54,972 nt of DNA from a virus. Below are positions 32,717-39,412 of this stretch, piece after piece; the stretch's first letter is position 1, and each line of letters opens with the position of its first letter. Under the pieces are notes generated by a model, which worked only from the letters and a program-made list of their open reading frames with translations, ran no database searches and was not told where the DNA came from. The position numbers were made by a program, and so were the translations under genes. The stretch lies in the IMG/VR virus record IMGVR_UViG_3300023179_008764, positions 1 through 54,972 of that record; one strand, written 5' to 3'.

Positions 32717-32877
32717 TTTTTTAATTTATTTATAAAGCTTCCAACAATAATATACACTTTGTCATTATCTAATCCTTTTCCGTCTGTAAGCTCATTAATC
32801 CATTGTTCGACAGAAAGCTTATCCAAATCTTCTAATTTTTCTTCTTCAGGTCCTTTAACAAATTCTTTAAAATTCAT
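32713..32877 (-). CDS. 54-residue acidic protein
   Basis: Starts MNFKEFVKGPEEEK and continues as a charged helix with LSVEQWINELTDGKG. Its ATG overlaps the queE stop (ATGA) and its TGA overlaps the kinase ATG (ATGA), so it is wedged and coupled on both sides. The first residues resemble a prohead-targeting peptide. Function unknown. Confidence 0.6.
   Translation of the reverse strand: MNFKEFVKGPEEEKLEDLDKLSVEQWINELTDGKGLDNDKVYIIVGSFINKLKK
32727..32734 (-). promoter_or_regulatory. Late-type promoter box
   Basis: TATAAATA on the - strand ten bases before the kinase ATG at 32716, inside the end of the 54-residue gene. Confidence 0.4.
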
Positions 32878-33614
32878 ACTTTTAAAGCTTTATCCCAAAT
32901 TACAAGCTGAAGCCTCGGGCTAAATTTAAGATTATGTCTCTTGCATAAATCAGCAACAAATACAGCTTTTTCAACATGCTCAGCTCGGCTACCGCAACAA
33001 GGCATTAACCATACACGCTCTTTAGGTACTTTAATAGATGGTTCACTAATATACTTTTCAAACACTTCTAAAAGATCATTTTCATCGTTAATAACAAATT
33101 TAAACCCAGAATTATTCTTAACATGCCATTTTAATACTTCTGGCTTATATCTCTTTTCAATAGGATCTCCATTATTAGAAAGCTTAGGTGAAGTAGTAAA
33201 TGTAGCTTTCCAATCCAACCATTGCTGATCAGGTAAAATAGTAGCGTTAGTTTCAAAATCTATTCTCGGTACAAAACCAAATCTAAAAATAAATTGGTCT
33301 ACTAATTCAAGTAAAGCTTTCTGCTGAATAAGAGGCTCACCACCCGTAATCTTCCAGATAGCACCGTCTTTTAAGTAGCAATTATAACTATTTTGTGACA
33401 TATATTCAAAGACATCATCAAAAGTCATTTTATTTTTAACAGACCAGCTAATAAAACTATCACATCCATTAGGAGAATCTGCAGAAGCAAACCCCTTACA
33501 GGTCAAATTGCACATTGACAGTCGCATAAACACAGAAGGTTGACCAACATACTCGCCTTCCCCCTCTATTGTGTAAAATATTTTATCGTCACTAAGAAAA
33601 ATAGTATTTTCCAT
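32874..33614 (-). CDS. queE: 7-carboxy-7-deazaguanine synthase
   Basis: 246 residues. Radical-SAM enzyme that turns 6-carboxytetrahydropterin into 7-carboxy-7-deazaguanine. FYTIEGEGEYVGQPSVFMRL (13-32) is the QueE substrate loop, and KITGGEP (88-94) the SAM motif. The cluster cysteines are Cys35, Cys39 and Cys51, i.e. C-x3-C-x11-C, an insertion relative to the usual CxxxCxxC. The pathway partners QueD and FolE lie within 4 kb. Confidence 0.9.
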   Translation of the reverse strand: MENTIFLSDDKIFYTIEGEGEYVGQPSVFMRLSMCNLTCKGFASADSPNGCDSFISWSVKNKMTFDDVFEYMSQNSYNCYLKDGAIWKITGGEPLIQQKALLELVDQFIFRFGFVPRIDFETNATILPDQQWLDWKATFTTSPKLSNNGDPIEKRYKPEVLKWHVKNNSGFKFVINDENDLLEVFEKYISEPSIKVPKERVWLMPCCGSRAEHVEKAVFVADLCKRHNLKFSPRLQLVIWDKALKV

Positions 33615-33620
33615 ATAGTT

Positions 33621-33626
33621 AGTATA
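33621..33626 (-). promoter_or_regulatory. -10 box for queE
   Basis: TATACT on the - strand six bases before the queE ATG. Confidence 0.45.
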
Positions 33627-33628
33627 TA

Positions 33629-33835
33629 TTATTTCTTGTAATCATCAACTAGCTTTTTAATTAAACTTTCAGCAATATCTACCATTTCTTTATTATGAGG
33701 GCTATCTGAATATTTCTTTTCTGTGCCGACATATCTATAATACTGATCTCTGGTAATTCTTTTAAATTCACCCAATACATGCCATAAATTGTACATCTCT
33801 TTTTCATTTAACTCTGCATTAATTTTATAATTCAT
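33629..33835 (-). CDS. Small protein of unknown function
   Basis: 68 residues, helical and charged, Tyr-rich centre (DQYYRYVGTEKKY). Directly upstream of queE with its own TATAAT box. No family recognised. Confidence 0.5.
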   Translation of the reverse strand: MNYKINAELNEKEMYNLWHVLGEFKRITRDQYYRYVGTEKKYSDSPHNKEMVDIAESLIKKLVDDYKK

Positions 33836-33843
33836 TTTTTTAT

Positions 33844-33849
33844 ATTATA
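33844..33849 (-). promoter_or_regulatory. -10 box
   Basis: TATAAT on the - strand eight bases before the ATG at 33835, within a 52-base divergent promoter region shared with phoH. Confidence 0.4.
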
Positions 33850-33872
33850 ATTGACAAAACGACTTAATCAAG

Positions 33873-33880
33873 AATAAATA
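33873..33880 (+). promoter_or_regulatory. Promoter box for phoH
   Basis: AATAAATA seven bases before the phoH ATG. A TTGACA at 33851-33856 lies 17 bases before ATAAAT, so it can also be read as a sigma70-type promoter, the best -35/-10 pair noticed in the window. Confidence 0.5.
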
Positions 33881-33887
33881 TTAATAG

Positions 33888-34628
33888 ATGTCTAAGAAAG
33901 ATAGACAGCTTAAAAAAGCTGCCAAAGATGATAGTAAACTAATTAAATCTGATATTTTTTTAAATTTTCAAATTAATCAAAAATATCACTTTAATGATCA
34001 TCATAAAGCTTTTGTAGAGACTGCGTTCAGAGATGATTCGCATATAATCTTTTGTGATGGACCTGCTGGCTCCGCTAAAACGTATTGTGCCGCTTATGTA
34101 GCATTAACACTTTTAAAGGAAAAGAAGATTGATGAAATAGTATATATTAGAAGTATTGTAGAATCTGCTGCTAGAAAGCTAGGAAGTTTACCTGGTGAAG
34201 TAGATGATAAATTTAAGCCATGGAGCATTCCAATGGTAGAAAAATGTGATGAATTAGCTGGCAAACAAGTAACAAACATGTTGTTTGAAAGTGAATACCT
34301 TAAGTGCGTACCTGTTAACTTTTTGAGAGGAACAACATTTACTAATAGTGTTGTAATTGTAGACGAAGCACAAAACTTAGAACATAGCGAGTTAGTTACT
34401 ATTATGACAAGATATGGTAAAAATTGTAAACTATTTGTAATAGGTGATTCTTTTCAATCAGATATTCATAAAGCAGATTTTAGAAATTTATTAAAAGCTT
34501 TTGATAGCAACGAAAGTAAAACTAACGGAATACATGTAAATCATTTCGTAGAGGATGATATAGTAAGAAGTAAATTACTTAAGTTCATCGTAAAAGTTCT
34601 TACGGGGATCAAGTCTAAGCAAATCTAA
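33888..34628 (+). CDS. phoH: PhoH-like ATPase
   Basis: 246 residues. Walker A GPAGSAKT (58-65), the PhoH-specific YIRSIVESAARKLGSLPGE (about 85-103), Walker B VIVDEAQN (about 156-163) and IGDSFQSD. PhoH proteins are cytosolic ATPases very common in marine phages, with a proposed RNA-helicase or nucleotide-stress role. The 3' end overlaps a convergent gene by 54 bases. Confidence 0.92.
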   Translation: MSKKDRQLKKAAKDDSKLIKSDIFLNFQINQKYHFNDHHKAFVETAFRDDSHIIFCDGPAGSAKTYCAAYVALTLLKEKKIDEIVYIRSIVESAARKLGSLPGEVDDKFKPWSIPMVEKCDELAGKQVTNMLFESEYLKCVPVNFLRGTTFTNSVVIVDEAQNLEHSELVTIMTRYGKNCKLFVIGDSFQSDIHKADFRNLLKAFDSNESKTNGIHVNHFVEDDIVRSKLLKFIVKVLTGIKSKQI

Positions 34629-34769
34629 TAAAGATTTTTTATTTTTTACATAATAATCGTATATACTAGCAATATTATCACCATCTTGACTATTTGTTTT
34701 TAAATCTTTATTTTTAAAATAATCGGAAATCTCTCCACCATAAAGCTGTTGCTTTATTTCAGGATTCAT
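34575..34769 (-). CDS. Small protein of unknown function coupled to queD
   Basis: 64 residues. Its ATG overlaps the queD stop by one base (TAATG), which argues that it is translated. It ends 54 bases inside the convergent phoH gene. Helical, charged; no family recognised. Confidence 0.5.
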   Translation of the reverse strand: MNPEIKQQLYGGEISDYFKNKDLKTNSQDGDNIASIYDYYVKNKKSLLDLLRLDPRKNFYDELK

Positions 34770-35455
34770 TAAACACCCCAGCTTGTACCGCCAAAAAGAT
34801 TTGAAAAGCCTGTAGTTACTTTATTACCTACCGGTGCCGGTTTTGGGCCTTGCATAGGAGGATTCTTCAAAACCTGCGCAAGATTTACACCCGTCTCTTC
34901 TCTAACCTCATCCATAAAATCAAAAACTTGCTTTGCTCTATTTAATTCAGGTACATTAGATGGTGCTTGTACAGTAGTTGACTCTGTATTACCAGGTGCT
35001 TGTACAGTTACAATTGTAGAGCTTTCAACAATGGCTGAGTTTTTATCATGCTCCCAAACTTCAACCTTTTCAACCCAACATCTACCATTAGTTAGATCGC
35101 GAATAAATGTATCTGAAACTTTAAGGCACCATTCAGCTGTTTTTTCGATACCCACCCCATCTTCCATAATTCGTAAATCACAACCACGAGCTGCGTGTAA
35201 TGATTTAAATCCTTCTAACAACGGGTCATCTCCCGCAATGCATAATGTATGGTCAAATTGTTTTTCGAGTATTTTCTTTAAATCCTTTAACCCACCAAAA
35301 TCTACAACCCAATTCTTATCATCCAATGTATTGCAACCAAACCAGAATTTAGCTACCAATCTATATCCGTGAATAAACTTACAATGACTATCAGCTCTCC
35401 ATTGTCTAAATGCACAACTACCCAACTCAATAATTTTAGTACTAGTATACTTCAT
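34769..35455 (-). CDS. queD: 6-carboxytetrahydropterin synthase (QueD/PTPS family), extended
   Basis: 228 residues, about 75 longer than usual. Converts dihydroneopterin triphosphate to 6-carboxytetrahydropterin for QueE. SCAFRQWRADSHCKFIHGYRL (13-33) corresponds to the catalytic Cys/zinc region: Cys25 then His29, but the normal HGH is HGY. NWVVDFGGLK (48-57), FDHTL (67-71) and the Glu of EVWEHDKNSA are intact. The C-terminal extension from about residue 150 has two copies of TVQAP and ends in a Gly-rich tail. The nearest TATAAT lies 25 bases upstream with a purine-rich leader, an exception to the leaderless rule. Confidence 0.85.
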   Translation of the reverse strand: MKYTSTKIIELGSCAFRQWRADSHCKFIHGYRLVAKFWFGCNTLDDKNWVVDFGGLKDLKKILEKQFDHTLCIAGDDPLLEGFKSLHAARGCDLRIMEDGVGIEKTAEWCLKVSDTFIRDLTNGRCWVEKVEVWEHDKNSAIVESSTIVTVQAPGNTESTTVQAPSNVPELNRAKQVFDFMDEVREETGVNLAQVLKNPPMQGPKPAPVGNKVTTGFSNLFGGTSWGV

Positions 35456-35480
35456 AGATCTTCTTTTCTAATATCTATAT

Positions 35481-35486
35481 ATTATA
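35481..35486 (-). promoter_or_regulatory. -10 box for queD
   Basis: TATAAT on the - strand 25 bases before the queD ATG. The implied 18-base leader has an AGAAAAGAAGA stretch that could bind ribosomes. Confidence 0.35.
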
Positions 35487-35513
35487 ATCAAAACTAGTTA
35501 AAAAATCAACTGT

Positions 35514-35705
35514 TTATTTTATTATTCCGTTAATATTATTTTCAGTAAGATACTTTTCTGCTTCTTCTCTTAATTTAAAAACAGCCGGAAAGCCAGTAGG
35601 CAAAATATGTACATCTTTAGTACTATTATCGTAAATGTAATAACCAGGCTTTTGCAGCTTTTTTAATTTTTCAGGAAGCTGATTTGTTTTGAATTGCTTT
35701 AACAT
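35514..35705 (-). CDS. Small protein of unknown function
   Basis: 63 residues from the ATG at 35705, which is preceded by a Shine-Dalgarno-like AGGTGAGG; a GTG four codons earlier is possible. Sequence YYIYDNSTKDVHILPTG suggests a small beta hairpin domain. Overlaps the end of the upstream basic protein. No family named. Confidence 0.5.
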   Translation of the reverse strand: MLKQFKTNQLPEKLKKLQKPGYYIYDNSTKDVHILPTGFPAVFKLREEAEKYLTENNINGIIK

Positions 35706-35892
35706 TATAAACCTCACCTAGTACTTTATTGACAATGTCGTCAAAGCTTTCTTTTTTAAGAAATTTTTTAATTTCTTTTTTAGGCATTTTTTTTGCAACT
35801 TTTTTAGCTGCTCCTTTAACACCTTTTTGATGTTTTTTAGCGCCCATAACTGCACCAAAAAATTTTCTTTGTTTTTCAGATTTTGCAGGCAT
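35671..35892 (-). CDS. Small basic DUF3008-like protein
   Basis: 73 residues, starting MPAKSEKQRKFFGAV, a start shared by a family of short Lys-rich phage and bacterial proteins (MPAKSKAQQRF-type, DUF3008 as I recall). Highly basic through KKHQKGVKGAAKKVAKK, so nucleic-acid binding in the virion is plausible. The start at 35892 is fixed by a late box five bases away; the frame is open for 24 codons further upstream. Confidence 0.65.
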   Translation of the reverse strand: MPAKSEKQRKFFGAVMGAKKHQKGVKGAAKKVAKKMPKKEIKKFLKKESFDDIVNKVLGEVYNVKAIQNKSAS

Positions 35893-35896
35893 GTTA

Positions 35897-36616
35897 TTAT
35901 TTATTTTTTTTACTTGGAATTCTACGAACTTTTTGCCATTCGCTTCCATATCTCTTACTATCACGAAAACGATCTCTCTTCCAATCCGGTCTTAATTTGT
36001 AATTATGCCCCCATCTAATTACTGGGTCTAAAACTCTACCTACATTACCACCTATGACAACATCATGCGCTGCATCAACAGCTTTAAAAGGTGCTTGTAC
36101 TGCACCTTTTGCCAATTCCGCTGTCTTACCGATAGCTCTACGAGCTCCATGAGCTAGCTTGCTAATTAAACCTTCGTTCAGCGGACCATCATGCATAATA
36201 AACGATTTATAAAGGTTAGATAGGTTTTCATCTGTAAATCCTTTTTGTTTTAAAAATGTCTCAATATCACTTAAATTGTTCGAACTTGCAACATTACATA
36301 GAATAGGATCACCCTCTTGTGTACCGCATCTTAACATTTCGCTTAGAATAAAACTTTTTAATTCTTCAAAAGTTTCTAATTTATCGTCTTCAGCTATAGC
36401 TTCAATAAATTCTAGGGGTATTTCTTCTATAGGCATATCTGGTGAAAGAACTAAAATCTTTAGCTTACCTACACCTTCAGCAAGGATATAACCCTCATAA
36501 CCATCTACTTTAGATAGATCTTGTTCTGCGCTTATCTTAGCTGGATCTACTTTAATTCTTATTCTTTTTAAAGCTGTCTTTTGAAGGCTTTCTTCTATTA
36601 TCTGACTAAATTTCAC
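35897..36616 (-). CDS. Protein of unknown function with prohead-targeting-like N-terminus
   Basis: 239 residues from GTG 36616, fixed by a CATAAATA box five bases away (the frame runs further upstream across folE's promoter). The first residues KFSQIIEESLQK resemble a T4 capsid-targeting sequence. The middle is acidic and helical; a Gly/Ala amphipathic stretch LISKLAHGARRAIGKTAELAKGA-like segment lies near 165-190, and the C-terminus is strongly basic (RPDWKRDRFRDSKRYG). Possibly an internal virion protein. Confidence 0.55.
   Translation of the reverse strand: MKFSQIIEESLQKTALKRIRIKVDPAKISAEQDLSKVDGYEGYILAEGVGKLKILVLSPDMPIEEIPLEFIEAIAEDDKLETFEELKSFILSEMLRCGTQEGDPILCNVASSNNLSDIETFLKQKGFTDENLSNLYKSFIMHDGPLNEGLISKLAHGARRAIGKTAELAKGAVQAPFKAVDAAHDVVIGGNVGRVLDPVIRWGHNYKLRPDWKRDRFRDSKRYGSEWQKVRRIPSKKNK
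35898..35905 (-). promoter_or_regulatory. Late-type promoter box
   Basis: AATAAATA on the - strand five bases before the ATG at 35892. Confidence 0.6.
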
Positions 36617-36621
36617 GTAAT

Positions 36622-36629
36622 TATTTATG
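36622..36629 (-). promoter_or_regulatory. Late-type promoter box
   Basis: CATAAATA on the - strand five bases before the GTG at 36616. Confidence 0.6.
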
Positions 36630-36651
36630 TTGATCTCGTTATATCTTATCA

Positions 36652-36657
36652 TATAAT
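36652..36657 (+). promoter_or_regulatory. -10 box for folE
   Basis: TATAAT seven bases before the folE ATG, inside a 48-base divergent promoter region. Confidence 0.5.
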
Positions 36658-36664
36658 AGCTATT

Positions 36665-37318
36665 ATGTTTAAAAAGAAATTGGCTTTCGCGAATCACAAT
36701 CATCCTCATACACAAGAAGAAACACAGCAAATAATAGAAAAAGCTGCTAAAGCTTACGAGGCGTATATGGATGCTCTAGGGTATGATTGGAGAAACGATC
36801 CTAATAGTAATAATACACCACATCGTGTTGCTAAAGCTTTTGTAGAAGACTTTGCATGGGGTTGCTATAGTAACCCACCAAAAGTAACTGCTTTTGATAA
36901 TGTAGATAAGTATGATGGGATAGTAGCACAAACAAATATTAAGCTTACTTCGCTTTGCTCACATCATCATGCACCCTTTATGGGGTTTGCTCATGTTGCT
37001 TACATACCTGCTAAGGATGGTAAGGTTATTGGTCTTAGTAAGCTTAATCGTATTGTTGATTGGTTTGCCCGCCGTCCTCAGGTTCAAGAAAACCTTACAA
37101 TGCAAATTCACAAGTACATTGATGAAGTCTGTTTAAAGAATAAGGGGGTGGCTGTTATGATTGAAGCAGCACATACATGTTGTTCGAATCGTGGTATAAG
37201 ACATGATTCTACAATGCGTACTGCGAGAATGTCCGGTGCATTTTTAGATGATAAAGACAATTCTCGTAATGAGTTTTATAAGTTTATTGAATTTGCGCAA
37301 AATAGAAAACTTATCTAA
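36665..37318 (+). CDS. folE: GTP cyclohydrolase I
   Basis: 217 residues from the ATG at 36665. Converts GTP to dihydroneopterin triphosphate, the first step of both folate and 7-deazaguanine synthesis. Zinc and catalytic residues are intact: Cys98 and His101 in LCSHHHAPF, and CC at 172-173 in AAHTCCSNRGI. GLSKLNRIVDWFARRPQVQE (123-142) is the family signature. With queD and queE nearby on the other strand, the 7-deazaguanine role is favoured. It may also feed the folate used by the formyltransferase. Confidence 0.95.
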   Translation: MFKKKLAFANHNHPHTQEETQQIIEKAAKAYEAYMDALGYDWRNDPNSNNTPHRVAKAFVEDFAWGCYSNPPKVTAFDNVDKYDGIVAQTNIKLTSLCSHHHAPFMGFAHVAYIPAKDGKVIGLSKLNRIVDWFARRPQVQENLTMQIHKYIDEVCLKNKGVAVMIEAAHTCCSNRGIRHDSTMRTARMSGAFLDDKDNSRNEFYKFIEFAQNRKLI

Positions 37319-37349
37319 AGCGACTAAATAATTATGTGAGTCAGTCGCT
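37319..37349 (+). promoter_or_regulatory. Inverted repeat enclosing a GTG start
   Basis: AGCGACT/AGTCGCT, a perfect 7-base stem with a 17-base loop that contains the late-type box tail and the GTG start of the next gene. It begins right after the folE stop. It could end the folE message or hide the start codon in read-through RNA. Confidence 0.4.
37323..37330 (+). promoter_or_regulatory. Late-type promoter box (variant)
   Basis: ACTAAATA five bases before the GTG at 37336. Confidence 0.4.
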
Positions 37350-37659
37350 ATTAATTAATGGCGATTTAATAAACCCTCCATCAAGCATTTCATGTGTGAG
37401 GGATATAACTTTTATTGCTCACGAGTATTTAGATTTAGACGTAATTATAGAGTGCGTGGCTGAGAAAGATTTTTATCATCGTTATCTTAAAAACTTCGGT
37501 GCTATGGATTACATAGATGAGTTAACTGCTTTTGGTGAAGAGGTTGGCATGAGAATAGATAACGATTTTCACTATGACCCGACAATCTATGTTACGGATG
37601 TAATTGATGCTTCTAATGTACAGTTAATTCTTAAGTGTATCGGGTTCAGAGGATTCTGA
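37336..37659 (+). CDS. Small acidic protein of unknown function
   Basis: 107 residues from GTG. Acidic alpha/beta with paired strands (DLDVIIECVAEKDFYHRYL). Ends 36 bases inside the convergent retropepsin-like gene. No family recognised. Confidence 0.5.
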   Translation: MSQSLLINGDLINPPSSISCVRDITFIAHEYLDLDVIIECVAEKDFYHRYLKNFGAMDYIDELTAFGEEVGMRIDNDFHYDPTIYVTDVIDASNVQLILKCIGFRGF

Positions 37660-38283
37660 TTTTTTCTTAAAAATAATAAAAGGCTTTTTTGTTTCTGGAT
37701 TAAAAATTTTTAATACGTCTTTTCCTTTAAATTTTGGACCACCTTGTTTATTAACTATAAGTGTTTTTTGTTTATTAGCTATTTGTCTTATTAAATTTTC
37801 TGAATAGTTTGCTTGTTTCCAAACACCAGCAAGTTTATCTTTTTTATTAATAGCTACAATTTTATATTTTGTAGATTCGTTCACAGGTTTATTTACATCG
37901 ATTATTGCATTTAGCTTCTTGAGAAATGGCTCTCCAACTAAAATTGGATCTTCATTCTCAGATCTATCAGCAACACTAAATGGAACACCTTTATACATTT
38001 TCCCATTTATCTTTATATCCATTAAAACTATAGGTCTATCTTCCTTAACACCACTTCCAATATGTATTTTTATTTCACCTTTACGAGGTTTAGTAACACG
38101 CTTGTCACCTACAGTAGTAAATGAAACGTTCTCTCCTTCTTCAGAGACATCAACCCCATGAATAACGTTATAAGCTTCATTACCGCTATCTATCTTTGCC
38201 TTAATTTTGCCTAAACCGTCTATTTCAATAAGCTCGTTTGTACCAAAAACCGGTTTTTCATAAAATTCTTTAAACGTCTGCAT
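37624..38283 (-). CDS. Retropepsin-like (ATP-dependent zinc protease-type) domain protein
   Basis: 219 residues from the ATG at 38283. AKIDSGNEAYNVIHG (29-43) has the DSG motif of the retropepsin-like family PF05618, followed by RPIVLMDIKINGK, then DPILVGEPFLKKLNAIIDV, the family's second-half signature. In bacteria such proteins are linked to RimK-type ligases. The first residues MQTFKEFYEK look like a T4 capsid-targeting peptide (MKTYQEFIAE type). A C-terminal basic domain (GPKFKGKDVLKIF) follows. A processed virion protease is possible. Confidence 0.65.
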   Translation of the reverse strand: MQTFKEFYEKPVFGTNELIEIDGLGKIKAKIDSGNEAYNVIHGVDVSEEGENVSFTTVGDKRVTKPRKGEIKIHIGSGVKEDRPIVLMDIKINGKMYKGVPFSVADRSENEDPILVGEPFLKKLNAIIDVNKPVNESTKYKIVAINKKDKLAGVWKQANYSENLIRQIANKQKTLIVNKQGGPKFKGKDVLKIFNPETKKPFIIFKKKSESSEPDTLKN

Positions 38284-38289
38284 CAAAGA

Positions 38290-38297
38290 TATTTATG
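38290..38297 (-). promoter_or_regulatory. Late-type promoter box
   Basis: CATAAATA on the - strand six bases before the ATG at 38283. Confidence 0.6.
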
Positions 38298-38330
38298 GAT
38301 AATTTTTGCGTTTCTTCTATTATAGATGTA

Positions 38331-38741
38331 ATGGACAACATTTTTAAAAGATGTACTGAAATATCACATGCACTATTAAAAAAGCATGGTGATTATCGCT
38401 GCAAGCATTTCTCGTTTATTTTTGATAAGAATAGGCTAATTTCTATTGGGTTTAACAACCCAAACAAAACACATCCTAAAAATTTACAAATAGGATTTTT
38501 TAATAGAAGAGGAGAAGATATTTCACATACAGTAGGAGTACATTCAGAGTTGTCAGCAATTTTAAAGCTAGGTGAAGAAGATTGCACTGGATTAACACTT
38601 GTCAATACACGTATTAATAGAAATAATCAGTTAGACTTTTCTAAACCCTGTAAAGGCTGTAATTCATTAATCAGACAATTAAATTTTAAGAAAGTATACT
38701 TTTCAGTCGACAATAAATCGTTTTCTCAGCTATCAGACTAA
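38331..38741 (+). CDS. Cytidine/dCMP deaminase-fold protein
   Basis: 136 residues from the ATG at 38331; an in-frame ATG at 38295 would add 12 residues but overlaps the promoter box of the opposite gene. GVHSELSAI (69-77) gives the His-x-Glu zinc/proton-shuttle motif and KPCKGC (105-110) the PCxxC zinc motif of the deaminase superfamily. The substrate may be a free nucleotide such as dCMP or a modified base, or RNA; not deducible. Confidence 0.75.
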   Translation: MDNIFKRCTEISHALLKKHGDYRCKHFSFIFDKNRLISIGFNNPNKTHPKNLQIGFFNRRGEDISHTVGVHSELSAILKLGEEDCTGLTLVNTRINRNNQLDFSKPCKGCNSLIRQLNFKKVYFSVDNKSFSQLSD

Positions 38742-38747
38742 TAAATA
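38740..38747 (+). promoter_or_regulatory. Late-type promoter box
   Basis: AATAAATA five bases before the ATG at 38753, overlapping the deaminase stop region. Confidence 0.6.
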
Positions 38748-38752
38748 TTTAC

Positions 38753-39412
38753 ATGTTCGCAAAAGATTATAATCTTTTAAATGAGCTTTACAACCAAAAG
38801 ATTGCTAAAGAAAATGTTGGTTTAGGACCATTAGGTGATAATACTGGCGTAACACCTTCTCCTTCAAAAATTGAGAGAGTTTCTATACCCCCTAAAAAGG
38901 GATGTGATAAATGCGGCGAAAATGAAGAGCATTGTGAATATGCTGCTAAAGGTTGTACATGTAACCATTGTCCGGAATGTAAAGCTAATCAACATAAAGA
39001 AAAGAGCGAGGATTGTGAAGGCTATAACCCTGATAATTATGATAGTAATGGTAAGATGGCTCGTCAATTATTGTTTAGAATGGTAAAGTTATCCGCTATG
39101 TTACATGATCTTTTAAAAGATAAAAATAATGTTGAAGCATGGGTTTTGAGTAAAATTACTAACGCTCACGATCAACTAGAATCTGTTTTTGGTTATGAAG
39201 ATTACGAACATGCTTTAAACCCCATGCATGGTGCGTGTGATGATATGCAGGGTAATTTAGAAGAAAACAATGAAGAAGATCTCTATGCTGCTATTTCTAA
39301 AGGCGGTGACGATCTTTTAAATCAAATTAAGACTGTTTTGAGACGTGAATCAAAAGATACTTTAGAAAAAGTTTTATTTGAAACTATTACTTTGCTAGAA
39401 GAAAAAAAATAA
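38753..39412 (+). CDS. Conserved T4-like phage protein with a cysteine-rich insert
   Basis: 219 residues. The C-terminal helical part (KMARQLLFRMVKLSAMLHDL, then NNVEAWVLSKITNAHDQL) matches a domain of unknown function familiar from marine T4-like phages. Between residues 43 and 85 there are eight Cys and several His (CDKCGEN, CEYAAKGCTCNHCPEC), a likely zinc-binding insert. The N-terminus (AKDYNLLNELYNQKI) resembles prohead-targeting peptides and the gene has a late box, so it may be a virion protein. Ends one base before a convergent gene. Confidence 0.65.
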   Translation: MFAKDYNLLNELYNQKIAKENVGLGPLGDNTGVTPSPSKIERVSIPPKKGCDKCGENEEHCEYAAKGCTCNHCPECKANQHKEKSEDCEGYNPDNYDSNGKMARQLLFRMVKLSAMLHDLLKDKNNVEAWVLSKITNAHDQLESVFGYEDYEHALNPMHGACDDMQGNLEENNEEDLYAAISKGGDDLLNQIKTVLRRESKDTLEKVLFETITLLEEKK

